Shown here piece after piece: positions 1-11,279 of a DNA stretch of 64,000 nt. The DNA is from Sphagnum compactum (Eukaryota; Bryophyta; Sphagnopsida; Sphagnales): the NCBI GenBank assembly GCA_965153455.1, contig OZ234499.1, forward strand, positions 18,472,271-18,536,270, read 5' to 3'. Positions within the stretch are counted from its first letter, which is position 1, and every line of letters begins with the position of its first letter. A model generated the notes under the pieces. That model made no database searches. It had not been told where the DNA came from and saw nothing but the letters and a program-made list of their open reading frames with translations. Position numbers and translations under genes: made by a program.

Positions 1-74
1 AAAAGTCGCTCCAGCATCATTGTCAGTTGTTTTGAGGGCAGAGAGAGGAAAAAAAAAGTCCGATCCAATGGGTG

Positions 75-84
75 AAAAATAAAA
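75..84 (-). terminator. Pol III T-run terminator of tRNA-Phe
   Basis: On the minus strand the tRNA 3' end is followed after about 10 nt by TTTT and then TTTTT, separated by one A. This is the usual Pol III stop signal. Confidence 0.75.
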
Positions 85-94
85 TGGGTTCTCG

Positions 95-119
95 TGCGGT
101 GAGCGTGGATCGAACACGC

Positions 120-162
<43 letters not shown>

Positions 163-167
163 CCCGC
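95..167 (-). tRNA. tRNA-Phe (anticodon GAA)
   Basis: Reads on the minus strand as a 73-nt cloverleaf starting GCGGGGATAGCTCAGTTGGG. The anticodon loop is CTGAAGA with anticodon GAA, and the T-arm is GTTCGATCC. The internal Pol III promoter is visible: A box TAGCTCAGTTGG and B box GTTCGATCC. No intron and no encoded CCA, as expected for a nuclear plant tRNA gene. It charges phenylalanine for cytosolic translation. T-runs follow directly downstream. All stems pair and I see no damage, so it looks functional. Confidence 0.97.
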
Positions 168-3100
168 AACAGAACACATTGAGATCTGTACTGAAAGTTT
201 GCAACCTTTCGTTATTTATACTAAGGAATCATCTTACAGCGAATGTTGCGCAATAACTCTCATGGGTTGTATGGTTTCATGCATTATATTAAATGTGTGG
301 AGAATTTTGTTCGTGGTTTCACAACGCTTTACAAATGCAAGCTATGTATCTAGATTCTGATCAGCCTAGATTGGATCTACAAATTGAAATGCAGTTGGTT
401 GCATTCATTCCTCTATTTATGTTCCCTGGCTTCTTGGGCATTATATTAACTTAGCCTGCATGATTGCCAAGCAGAATTAATTCAATTCTGGGTTTGTTTG
501 TTTGTTTGCTTTTATCGATCAGGGAGGGCTAAGAAACCAACCCACCAACTTTGTATACTGAAATTCATGGACCAAGCTTTCTTTCACATTTATATGAACA
601 AGGGGGTGTGTCACACTTGTGGCCTTGCCATTTACATTAAAAAGTCTTAAGGCAAAAGAAGAATTATGAAAACTCAAAGTTATGAAATATGTAACATTGT
701 TCTTCTGACCCTCACTTACACAACCAAAGAAGTAACAAACAATAGTTGCTGAGCGAAGCCTAGTGGCATTAATATTGCACTAGGGGGCTTTTTGGTTAAT
801 TTAGGATTTAGGGTTTAGGGTTTCTAGTAAATCTCATGATTTGGTAAAATATTCAGATCGTAGCCTGCAATAATTATGATGATGGTTTTTAACACCTTAG
901 CTTCATATTTTCACAATTTTTTTTCAATATTTGAAGGATTGTTTAATGATGAAACTAACCCTCAGGTTAGTAATTAAGTAAGGGATCTCTATTTCTAAAA
1001 TGGGTTGTTGGGAGAGCCTAGAAAAACTATGATTCTCAAGTAACACATGAATTGTGAAATTTGGTGGGGAGGAGTGCAAGAAGGAATGACTAATGGAGAA
1101 GAAGATGGAAAGCTTCCTATCATTCCTTGGGCCTTCCTGAAATAAAGGGCCTGCCCAATGTGGAGCAGAATAGGCCCGTATTTTGGGAATGTCCCTTGGG
1201 CATTACCCTACTCTTAATCCCAGATGCACCTTACACCTCGCAAGTCAGAGCTCCCTTGTTGTGTCCAGAGGTTTTACAAGTTTAACCTTATGCATAACCA
1301 AGGATGTAAAAATTGTCACAATAATTTTTAAGAATTATTTTTTATTCTGATACCTATTGGGTACTTGATTGGAACCTTTTGGGAATCACAATAAATAAAA
1401 TTTTAAATTTGATATGTGATGACGAATATCCTTTCAATGCCACTGGGTATGACAGTAAAAAAAAAGGTTTTAATTACATTAACATGGGTATTTTGAAAAA
1501 TGAAATGCTCATCCCCAAAAGCGGAAAGTGTCTCCTATTCTTGTTTGTTGATAAATGTCAACCAATTATAGGCAAGCACAAGTCCAAGTCAAAAGGATAA
1601 CAAAGAGAACCCAATTATCCTTATATAAGTGCGAGGTGGCAGTTAGCACATCATTCAAGCCATGCAAGTTGAACCTACAAGTCGAAAAGCTTTCATTGGA
1701 GCCTTTGAAGATTTATTTGTTGTAGGGCATTTAAAGCGTATGCAAACAAGTCCAAAAAGGAGGTGAAAAATTTCCAATTTAACTACTCTTTATCATTTTG
1801 AGTCATGCAACATATTATGTACCAAAGTTTTACGACCACTCCAACCATAGAAATTTCCTTCCAAGTGGTAATACCATTTCAGGATGTTTGCACACTACGG
1901 TGTCCTTATATGGACGTCACAATGGCAGTTTTTTCTATATTCCTTAAATACAAGAAAATAAATAAAGTAAAATTCATTGAAGTAATAAAAAAAGGGACTC
2001 ACTTATCTAAAGCTATCATAATCAACCTTCCAAAAATGAAAAAATCAAATCAAAATCGCGGATAACCAATAAGTAATGGACTTTTGAATTTTGTCCACAT
2101 TTTTTGTCACACCTACAAAACTCATGGATATGGACTTTTATCTTACAATGTGTTAATCTTATGTGCTTGAAACTTTGGGATATTGGATGAATCACGTTTA
2201 GAAAATTAAACATCCATTGAATGAATGGAATGTGATTTTAATTTATTATGTTATGAACTTTTTAAAATTTGAAAAACTATATATTTTTAAAATGCCCTTT
2301 TAAGCATTTAAAAAAAATTATTAAAAAAAAATCTTTTGTGATATTTTTTTATATGTCTTATAGCATCATGATTTGAAATTGGATATAGAAATGTTACTTT
2401 CAATATCATCTAAATATTCATATTTTAAGTTAGTTTTCAATTACATTAGGAAAGGACTTTGAAAAGGGATCCTAATCCGTCAAAAGTGTGACACCCTAAT
2501 GTGCTTTCACCCTTCACTTCCTACAACAATTTGCATCAACTAGTAGCACTAAGAGAAGCATATTGAGCTACAGTTACATTCCTAAAAGGTAGGAGTTTAT
2601 AATTGTTATATTTGGAACATATTGCTCTTGAATTGGCTTATAGCACCTTTTGCTTTATTAACAAGCTGATCCAATTTAAACATGTAGGTGGCAGAGGTGT
2701 TCAATTTCACACAAGATGATTTATTGAGTGAGGATGTAATGATTTTGGACGGTCAAAATGGCCATACATGTATGGGTGGGTCAGCATGCCAACATCAATG
2801 ATAAAGTACACGCATGGGATATTGTTCAAGTACCATTCTTTCCTTCACATCTGAGGGAGGGAGTAAATTTGAAGGTTTGTTAGGAACTTGTTAGTGATTC
2901 CCAAAAAATGTGGTGTTAGCTTCTCCACATGACACAAGATAGATGTCACTCTACTATATATTGTTTGTTCTTTAATATAAGTTGCCAAAGAACATTTTGA
3001 GAAACAAGAAGTGTAAAGTATTAATCCTAAAGATTTTAGATGCTTAAAGTGATCTATTTGTCACATGTTGACAAATGATTATAGGGACTAACTTTCTCCT

Positions 3101-3491
3101 ATTCAAATTAATTTATGTCGTATGTCTTCCATTTGGAAAGAAAGGTGTTTACTTGTCTATTTGAGTCATCTTTGAATTGTTGTTTAATTCTACATTGGAA
3201 ACAATGGATGTTGAAATACCTTGAAAGGGTTGTTGGTTTTGAGGTAACACCACGAAATAGTATAATCTTCAAAGCGGTGGAAGGAAATGAACCATCGTTT
3301 TTTACCACATACTTCTCATGGCACCTTAGCGAGGTAGTTGTAAATCACTTACTAGTGTTCCAAAAACATTGTTATGGTAGATAAAACAACCAACAAAATA
3401 AAGTTCAATAAAAAATTCAAAGTTCAAATTTCAAATATTACCACTCTACTCAGCTATGAACTGGATCCAAGTGAGAACATGCTTTTACTAA
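168..3491. other. Intergenic, AT-rich; no gene recognised
   Basis: Between the tRNA and the first coding-like relic I see no conserved protein. The short ORFs here (for example 1379-1600 and 3115-3384) have low-complexity, AT-driven composition, and several begin at TTG rather than ATG. The stretch holds one copy of a dispersed repeat (598-700) and a short TTTAGGG-like run near 806-822. Confidence 0.6.
598..700 (-). repeat. Inverted copy of a dispersed repeat (family also at 54.76 and 62.71 kb)
   Basis: The sequence from GGGGGTGTGTCACAC through TGTGGCCTTGCCATTTACA to AGAAGAATTATG is the reverse complement of 62,890-62,990, and more loosely of 54,960-55,020. Divergence is small, so the copies are related by dispersal. 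Confidence 0.75.
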
Positions 3492-4253
3492 TTAGGTAGC
3501 AAACCTTTCACAATCCAATACCTTTGAGGAGTGAGAGACAAGAACCATAGTCTTCACATAGCTATGGTATGGACATATGAGGATCGCTTTTAAGCACCAG
3601 TTTGACTTTTTTGGCTTCACATCAGTTCCCACAATGGTTATTTGTGGCAAAGTGGAAACAAGATACTTGGAAGGCATTCTAGATTCTTAAAGTGTTGGCA
3701 TTTGCTTCAAGAATCTCAACAACCATGAACTCATCATTACTAGATTTATCACAAATCAAATAATTTTTCCATGGGAGTTTCACAGAAAAAACTGACACAA
3801 ACACATGAGAAAATGCATTGTATGAACCATAATACCTATCTGGCTTCCATAAGATCCAAATAGGACTGTAAAATATCAACTCTGCAGTCGGTGGGATAAG
3901 TTTTGTTGATTGCCATTGAAAGATGGAATAGAATCGAGCCCAAATTTCTCCCAACCTAAGTAAGTTTGCCCATCTCCAAGTCAGGCAGTCCATCTTCCAA
4001 ATCACCTGCAAATTTTTTAGACATGCATTAGAAATGAAGAATTTGGTGAAGTGAGCAAACAATTCAGAATTGAAACCAAAGCCAAATTGCATCCAATCCA
4101 GATGAAGCCCATTGTAAATAGCAAAAACTTGGTAAATGAAACAATAGACCATTCCATAAGCAAATGTTTCACAACCAAAGTCAACACACCATTCATTCTA
4201 ATCCCACAACCTCCAACATCCACAATTACATATGCGCCACTCAAAACGTCCAT
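3492..4253 (-). pseudogene. Coding-like relic, unrecognised
   Basis: On the minus strand a 157-codon open stretch (4152-3679), long for such AT-rich DNA, is followed in a nearby frame by 61 codons (3677-3492). It is preceded by an overlapping 78-codon stretch (4253-4017). The products are rich in Trp, Phe and Tyr, with pieces such as YYGSYNAFSHVFVSV and KYLVSTLPQITIVGT that look like degraded globular protein rather than random translation. Stops and frame changes interrupt any single reading frame. I do not recognise the family. It could be a transposon-encoded protein or a dead host gene. Confidence 0.35.
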
Positions 4254-4379
4254 GTTGAGGTGAAGTTATGCATACCACAAATTTTCATGTTTTCACGGGA
4301 ACTATGAAGCTTAAAGACATTACATGAACGAAATCAAGATGTGCTAGTTTTGGTCAATTCGATCCATTGATTACAAACA

Positions 4380-5470
4380 CTAGCAAGTTGTCAAATTACA
4401 TGTCAAAAGTCAATCTTCCCACCTAGGACCCATCTACACAAGCCACATCACTCACCGGTTGGAAGGCCGCTTGCATCCTTAGCATCAACACCATCTACAA
4501 ATTGGCCACCCAAAAATTGTGCTTTAGTCCAATCCATTATATCACATTGCATAATTCAATCCTTCCTAATACATAAACTGAATAATTTTTTCGTGAGTAG
4601 ATATTCCTGAATGTATACATCTTCACAACAGAATATGTATAATTGACAAAGGAATATGTCTCCCTATAAGTATCTAGTAGAACTAGTAGATAATTGTGAA
4701 TAATGTGTAAATATGTAGATGGGAGAATATGTATTCTTGCAAAACAAAGTGACTCCAAGTTCTATAGAAATTATATAGGCAAATAACAAGAGAAGATTGA
4801 AATGAGTTCAACACCAATGTCACCCCATGATTACCAAATAGTGCCTAACTGTTCACATCTTACATTAAAAAACACATCTTTTCAAGTTTTCTAGAATTTG
4901 TTTGCAAAATATTGAAATTTCACCACTAGAAACATCACTGGTTCCATCCAATGATTTGATAAACCGGCTTTATCAAATTGCATCTAAGGAGACAAATGAG
5001 CCCACCTAGTACCCATCTATGCATAGTAAAGTGGACAACTAAATCTCCTTAGCAGTCTACTTGACAAGTAAAAAGAAAATAACAACAAAATCCATCATAA
5101 ACCATTTGTATGTGGAATATTTTTACTTGAATAATCAAAGATAAGATAACTCTTCACTATAATTGTGCATTAACTTTCAAACTCCACATTATAAAAGTAG
5201 TTTGAAAGTAGCCACAACATGAATTACGGAATGATCACCCAATGCTTATCCTTGGTTACATTTCATTATATCACATTGCCCAATTCAAACTTCACTGTTA
5301 TATATACTGGAGCAATTTTCTTTCCATGCATGTTCACAATACACATAATTGACAAAGGCATGTATGTCCATTACATAAATATCGAGTTGAACCACTAGAT
5401 AACCATTCAATGTGTGAACATACACATAGGGATATAATTTTACACATGTATACCCTCGCATATTCAATTA
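4380..5470 (+). repeat. Diverged direct duplication
   Basis: The block at about 4,380-4,760 recurs at about 4,950-5,470. The anchors, in the same order in both, are CCACCTAGGACCCATCTA / CCACCTAGTACCCATCTA, then ATTATATCACATTGC, then ATAATTGACAAAGG. Spacing differs between copies, so the duplication is old. No coding content is recognised. Confidence 0.6.
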
Positions 5471-6906
5471 TCCATGATATCCAACCATAGATTATTTATA
5501 TATACCAAATTTTGCGTTAAAGGTCAGAATTTGAAAATTGTCCATGCAATTTTCAAAAGAAGATATTAGTAAACTATCCAAACAGATCTAGTTATGTATC
5601 CAATTGTCATAAAAATGCAACTTAGTTGTTTTCTTACACAACAAAAAACAACTTTTTTCCAAAGAGGATTTTTTAATTATCTATTTTTTTAGGTCAAATG
5701 CACATTCAAAGTAGATCAACAAGAGCCAAATTAAAACAAGCAATTTCAATTTTTTTCAATAGTTTGCCCTCATAATCATCAATACGAGCTTCTATGAATT
5801 TTGAAAATGAATCGTTTAGTTTCACAACATTTTAAAATTACACAATAATCATTGAAACATTGAATTCATCACATTGTCCACCAAACCAAATTCATGTAAT
5901 CCTCTTTCAAAGTCATGGAGGTGTAAGATTTGAAAACAATTAACACAATCCTTGGCTCCTCAAGATTATAAAGAATGGACCAAAAATAACCAAAAATTGT
6001 TAATAAAAGAAAACAAACTAAGAATATTGAAACCTTGAAGTTTTGTTGAGCTACGATACATTTGATGTGTTCAAGGAGAATCGAAGGGGGGGATGGAAGG
6101 AAAAGAAACCTACAAAAACATTATCTCCCTCTTACAATTCTCAATTTTCACATTGTAAACTATATTTGGAGATTTTTTGGGTGAGGGTTTGAGCTTAATT
6201 TTTTCAATTTCAAAACTTTTCAGTTCTAGTTGTAGCAGATGTATTCAAATTCAAGAACTTCTAAACTTGGTTCAAAAACTAAATCCAACCTCATGTACAT
6301 GTTACGCAGTCTCCAATGCTAGGGATTGCATGAGCACTATGTTTTACAACAAAACAAGAATCTATATAAGTATGAAGTTCAACAACTACTTAAAATTAAT
6401 ATTTAACTATAGAGTTCACCATACTTATTAACTTTTCAAAAGAAATCAACTTTCCTTCTAAAAATGATTCTAATCATGTGTTCTTGAGAATGATTTTTCA
6501 TGATTCTAATTTCTGTTTCAAATTAGCAAAAGACTAACTGCACGGTTCGATCCTTGTGCTGATTCCAACAAAAGGGTGTCAAATCAAGTCTGGGTCACAG
6601 TAACTTGGACTTGAACCCAAGATTTAACCCTATAGCTAGATACCCTCTCCGGATTGGAACCCAGATTTAACCCTGCAAACTGGATACCCTTACAACATGG
6701 GTTTGGAAACATCTAGTGTTAAGAAAATGGGCTAGGGCTTTAGAATGTTAGTAACTAGAGGCTGAAAAGAAAATCTGGGAAAACTGGAACCTCAGCGTAC
6801 TGTTGAGTTCTGATACGTTTCAATTCCAGGGGGGTGGGAAATCTGGGGATGTTTAGCTTTGGTCCTATGAACCTGCAGTGTTGTTAGGAAGGACGCTTCA
6901 CAAATT
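5471..6906. other. Intergenic; no gene recognised
   Basis: AT-rich sequence without recognisable coding. A small diverged tandem duplication at about 6,607-6,690 repeats the motif AACCCAGATTTAACCCT followed by GGATACCCT. Confidence 0.5.
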
Positions 6907-7162
6907 TTCAGGATCTGTTTTCCCCTCTTCCATTCTCAACAAACCATGTGTGTTCTAATTCACTTCCCTGGAGTAGACGTACCTGGTAGTGCTCTTGCCT
7001 CAATGTCAGCATGGTCGCCCAATTCGGCCTGGTCCGTGTTCCCTGTGGCCCCGTGATCACTGTCAGATCCGGCGTTTCCGAAAGTAGAACCATGTAGCAC
7101 AAAATGATAATAAACAAGTCATCACAAGAAAAAATGATAATCTCAGATTGCAGAACTGGGGA

Positions 7163-7327
7163 CTAAGGACATGGAGTTGGTTTACCAGTTTCTACGGTTG
7201 CAGTTCGTTCTGTTCTTGCTCTTACTCTGCTGAGATGAAGGTTCCATCCTGCGATGGCCAGTCCACCTATGCCGATCGCCAACTCCGCGACATCAAATAA
7301 CACTTGGAATGTACTTGCTTGAGCCAT
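7163..7327 (-). CDS. Possible small membrane protein or exon, unrecognised
   Basis: A 54-codon ORF from an ATG at 7327. Residues about 5-28 form a strongly hydrophobic segment (FDVAELAIGIGGLAIAGW), which suggests a membrane helix, followed by an Arg-rich tail. A splice donor-like AGA|GTAAGAGC lies after the hydrophobic stretch, so this may be a first exon rather than a whole gene. GC content is higher than in the flanks. A second coding-like patch at 7554-7844 lies upstream on the same strand. No family recognised; function unknown. Confidence 0.3.
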   Translation of the reverse strand: MAQASTFQVLFDVAELAIGIGGLAIAGWNLHLSRVRARTERTATVETGKPTPCP

Positions 7328-7553
7328 TCTTTGCCTTCGAGTATCCTGCTACAGATCTCGTGCTGCAAATTCTGAATAATCTGCTTAGTTCCGGTCACGA
7401 AGAATTAAAACAAAACACCGTGATGCCAAGTGAATCAGTTCTCATGTACATAGAAAGCGAGATCGAACCTGGTGACAAAGTAAATGACGACTGAATAATT
7501 GATCGCAACACGGGCGGTACAACAGTTCCTTTGAAATTCCACTCAAGAACGAG

Positions 7554-7844
7554 CTACGGCGTACTCAAGGCAGAGGTGAAGAAGGCACAAAAATTGCGAA
7601 GAAGGCTATTCCGTGCTGGGTGAAATTTCTCACAAGTTTTTTGCACTTCTTGCAGTTCTGCAACGAGTAGGCGATTGCGAATAAGGCGATTGCGAATAAG
7701 GCGATTCGCTTTTGGGGATGAGCATTTCATTGGACAATCTTTCAATGAAAAAGAGATTTCATTGGTCAGAATTGCAGTTGCTGCCTTGTCCTCCTGCCAA
7801 TTGCAACAATCATAGCAACCAAATATATAAAACCAAATCGACAA
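7554..7844 (-). pseudogene. Coding-like exon relic, unrecognised
   Basis: A minus-strand open frame of about 80 codons begins just after an intron-like acceptor (TTGGCAG|GAGGACAAG). It reads a mixed, globular-looking sequence (AELQEVQKTCEKFHPARN) up to a TAG at 7554. The same frame then stays open for about 50 more codons before a second stop. It contains the expanded NRLIRN repeat encoded by a 15-bp tandem repeat. Not recognised; possibly a broken host gene or another captured fragment. Confidence 0.3.
7671..7709 (+). repeat. 15-bp tandem repeat, 2.6 copies
   Basis: GCGATTGCGAATAAG is repeated twice exactly, followed by a partial third unit (GCGATTCGC). The unit length is a multiple of three, so it preserves the minus-strand frame. 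Confidence 0.85.
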
Positions 7845-8697
7845 ACATTGTTAAAAGCAAACCAGGTCCCACTATTAACCTACTTAAAACACTTCACTTG
7901 ATACATAGGCACAATGAAAATGTCATAAGCACACCTTGCTCCTATCATTGTCTACATTTTAAAAACTACAGGATGCACGTCTACATTCCAAACTATTAGC
8001 ACCACAAAAGCATGTTGACCAAGCTAGTAACACAACAAGTATTCCTCCTTGTGGTCAGATTTGTCACCTTGATATGTATAGAATACAATGTAACAATTTG
8101 TTATCATAAAACTTTCCAACATCTACCAAAGGCACATCTAACTTTGCAATTCCATCCACCGTCCACACCTAAGATTTCATAAGACCAAAATGTAACTTTC
8201 CTTGTGCTGTAATCTCATCTTTTCAAAACTCTCTTCAACATCTTCAATTGTATCCCACACCTCCAACTCCTGGAAGTATTGTTAACCATTTAAATTCCAC
8301 CTATTTGCATTTGCATCCATCTCTGCTAACCCAAGAGTTTCAACTCATACTAAGATCAAACCACCATTTAGTTCATGGGACTTCAATATGCATTTGGATC
8401 ATCTCTAATTGTCTCACATTATGTGGTCATAAGTACTAACATACATGACATGTGAAAGATAAACCCTGACTGACACTTAGTATGGTTTGCTTCATAGTTC
8501 CCTTCATATGACGATAGAATAACCTATTAGCCCAGATGAATAATGTACAGGTAAGGAGTGAAAACCTAAAGCTTCCTAGTAGAATTCAGTAGTTTTGGAA
8601 CCTCTTCCCTAACATATTTTGTGAAGAACAATATCAATGGACACTTCTCCGCTGTAGCTTTATCATCCTTCATTCTCCTCTTTGGAGGAGAGCTCAC

Positions 8698-8948
8698 CTT
8701 TGTCCTCAATGTTGGAACATCCTTGAAGTCCTTTGTTGTGCTCATGAGTCGGCTCTTCAGGTCATCCATGATAGTAGTTGAATGTTCGTTACAATGTTTT
8801 GTTCGATTTACAACTTCATTTCGAGAATCACAAAGAAACTATAACCTTGATATGGATGCATTCAATGCAATTATATCCTACTTGATGACTAAAGTATGAT
8901 CTTGTATCTCTACAACAGGATCATCAAACATGGATGTCTTCTTTGCCA
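8698..8948 (-). pseudogene. SYP3 (syntaxin-5 family) exon fragment, two stops
   Basis: The minus-strand translation matches the N-terminal half of plant Golgi Qa-SNAREs of the SYP31/32 (syntaxin 5) family, which mediate ER-Golgi fusion. Recognisable pieces are KKTSMFDDPVVEIQ, then DIIALNASIS, then LCDSRNE, then NEHSTTIMDDLKSRLMSTTK and FKDV. The piece is one exon with both splice sites still visible: acceptor TTGTAG at its 5' end and donor AAAG|GTGAGC at its 3' end. Two in-frame TAG codons sit where the family has Gln (IK*DI and RL*FLC). The downstream exons carrying the SNARE helix are absent nearby. It lies in the same orientation as, and downstream of, the CACTA transposase relic, the P450 fragment and the villin fragment. 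A non-functional genomic copy. Confidence 0.88.
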
Positions 8949-9722
8949 CTACAATACACAAAGCAATAACAGCAGCACTGTTAGTGAAATCTCACAATTA
9001 AAAATTAAAATAGTTTGAGGTGCATATCAAGATAGATTTTCCATGGTTATATGATCCATGTAACTTGATACTGCAAATTTGTACCTCTAGAATTCATTTG
9101 CGAAAAAATAAGTTCTAATTTCCTTAACAAAGATCTATTTGTTTGGGGCTAAATGTTCTACCACGAAGACTAGTTGTTTAGAACTTCACCAGATAGTAAG
9201 CCATAGCAAAACCCTATTCCATGGCTTCTGAAAACCCACATTTTCACATTCTCACAAACTAGATAGAGTTGGCTATGAGATAAAAATCATAGGGAAAAAA
9301 CTTGTTAAGAGCACATATAAGAATCACAATGTTGATTTCTCAAACCCTAGAATCATAATCAAAACTGTAACTAGATCAGATCTCTAGCTACCAATGCTAC
9401 TGAAGGAGAAGAGGAAGAAGAAGACCACATGAAGAAAGAACGAATTCACAGTTTGTATAATTTTTAGTCTAGGGTTTCTTTTTCGGCAATGACCTTACAC
9501 CTTGTTAGCTTGGAAAGCTTTTGTGAAGTCTGATGTATGTTGAAATTGATCCTATTTAGAACCTATGGTATGATTGCCATTTTCATCACCCAAATCTCTG
9601 TTTTTGGCTCTTTTAAATAGCTAGGTACATGTTAGGTCAGGAAGCACTATAGATTGTCCCCAATAAGAGTCACATTCATTGGATCAAAGTTGTAAAACAT
9701 GCATAATGATGAGAATACCTAC

Positions 9723-10265
9723 CAGAAAAGTTTTCTTTGAATCCTTGCAAAAAGAGAATCATCGACAATTGAAATTTTTTTCACCAGTGGAGCAAAGCCC
9801 CCAAATATACCCCAAAATTGTCCTATGTTAGCTTCAAACTCCAAAGTTCCATCATCTCCAATTTATGGTAGAGAAAGTAAACACTCTTGTAACTTGATTT
9901 GACAAAGCAAGAGAAGGCTTGTCAAAGCAATGAATTGTCCAACTTCTAGAGAACATAGAAAAACAATGAGGCACTTAACCAAATTTTGGGAAAATGCAAT
10001 ACCATAGAAATATTAGACCATCAAATGATTCAGAAGAAACACTGGCACTCATAAAAATTACTTCAGAACACTGGTCCGTTTGTGTACCAACTATGATAAC
10101 TTCACATTTGCCTTCATGATCTGTGTCTTTGATGTGCTACAGGACTTCCAAGGCCTTTCCCCTTTCTTGAATGCTGGAATTAGCACCATTGAACTGGAAA
10201 ATCTTGGATGTTATGTCTAGTACAAATACATCATCATGGTTGAATGAAAAGCCTGAAAATGGCAC
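9723..10265 (-). pseudogene. Villin fragment: two exons and the intron between them
   Basis: Exon one (about 10,265-10,088) reads the villin/gelsolin core: [17 protein letters not shown], then [20 protein letters not shown], then HEGKCEV. Exon two (9,856-9,723) reads DDGTLEF then GQFWGIFGGFAPL. These match consecutive segments of plant villins, actin-bundling proteins. The intron (10,087-9,857) begins GTAC, ends AG, and joins the frame correctly (GTT G|AT, Val-Asp), so the copy was taken from genomic DNA, not cDNA. Exon two ends at a donor-like TCTG|GTAGGT. A TAG replaces the family's Gln in EVL*HIKD. The rest of the roughly 900-residue protein is missing, so this is a dead fragment. Confidence 0.88.
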
Positions 10266-10695
10266 TTGTTGACACATTATCTATTGTTATCTTGTTAATT
10301 CAAACACCTCAAAAGCCTTTTCAACACTCAACACTTGTAACTACTTTCTATGTTAGGAATTCACATCATCAAACTTCAAGAGTTATCAGATGTATCGACC
10401 AAAGGTCACACCTACAGTAGATCAATGGGAGTACATAGGATTATGGTGCTTGTCACCAATTTTTAGCCCAGGTTGATGACACTCAAGGTGTTTGACCTTG
10501 TAATTCATATCACCACCTGAGAGTCATCTGAATGTTGTAGAGAAGCCAAAAATGATCAGCAGGGTTTATGCACATGCTTATATCACCAAATAATCGGAAG
10601 AGGGAAGCTGAGTTTTGCAAATTGCAAGTCTAACATGATTGATAGGATGGAGTATGAAGAAAGATTAAAAGAACATGCTTGGTGTGAGTTCTTAC

Positions 10696-11036
10696 CATGG
10701 GAACCGTAGGATAGAATTGTAGAGTTTCTAAAATGGCATCATACAAGTATTGTAGATTGAGCAAAGAGTCATAAATCAAGTGTTGGGAGTATTCTACCAC
10801 CCACAAATTGAAGCTTGCTTCATTAGATGCTTCAGAGTCATCATCATCAAGGCCAAACTTTTTGCTATTCTTGATCATGGTTGTAACAAATTTAGATTGA
10901 TCCTTTTTCTTAGATTTTTCAAATGTGGAGATCAACTTTTGTTCAATCTTTTCTACAACTTCTGGGTGTTGTATCATCATGCAAACAAACCTACAGTAAT
11001 GCTCACAGCAATAACAAAATTGCTACCCTTAACCAT
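10696..11036 (-). pseudogene. Cytochrome P450 (CYP704-like) exon fragment
   Basis: The translation shows MMIQHPEVVEKIEQKL, an acidic insert, then YDSLLNLQYLYDAILETL and FYPTVPM. This is the I- to K-helix region of plant CYP704-type fatty-acid hydroxylases. Upstream a degraded NFVIA marks the start of the I-helix, but its oxygen-binding motif is gone. The invariant K-helix ExxR reads ETLQ, so the essential Arg is lost. An intact donor (CCATG|GTAAGAAC) ends the exon. No heme-binding exon is present. It lies 0.25 kb downstream of the CACTA transposase relic and in the same orientation. Confidence 0.85.
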
Positions 11037-11279
11037 CTGGTTATAGAGCCCCAATAGAATAAGAGAATAGAAAATGATATGCAAGAGGCAAATGATGACA
11101 ATAGTACCTCTAAGCAAACTATTTTAGAATCATACCTTGATGTTTATTCACAAAATGTTCAGGACTTGTTTAACTTCAACATATGCCCTAAAAGACAAAA
11201 TCTTATTAACAACAAGGGTTTGAGAGGAGCACAACTTGTTGGATCTAGCTTGCTTGCCACTTGATGGTTGATTGCAGCA

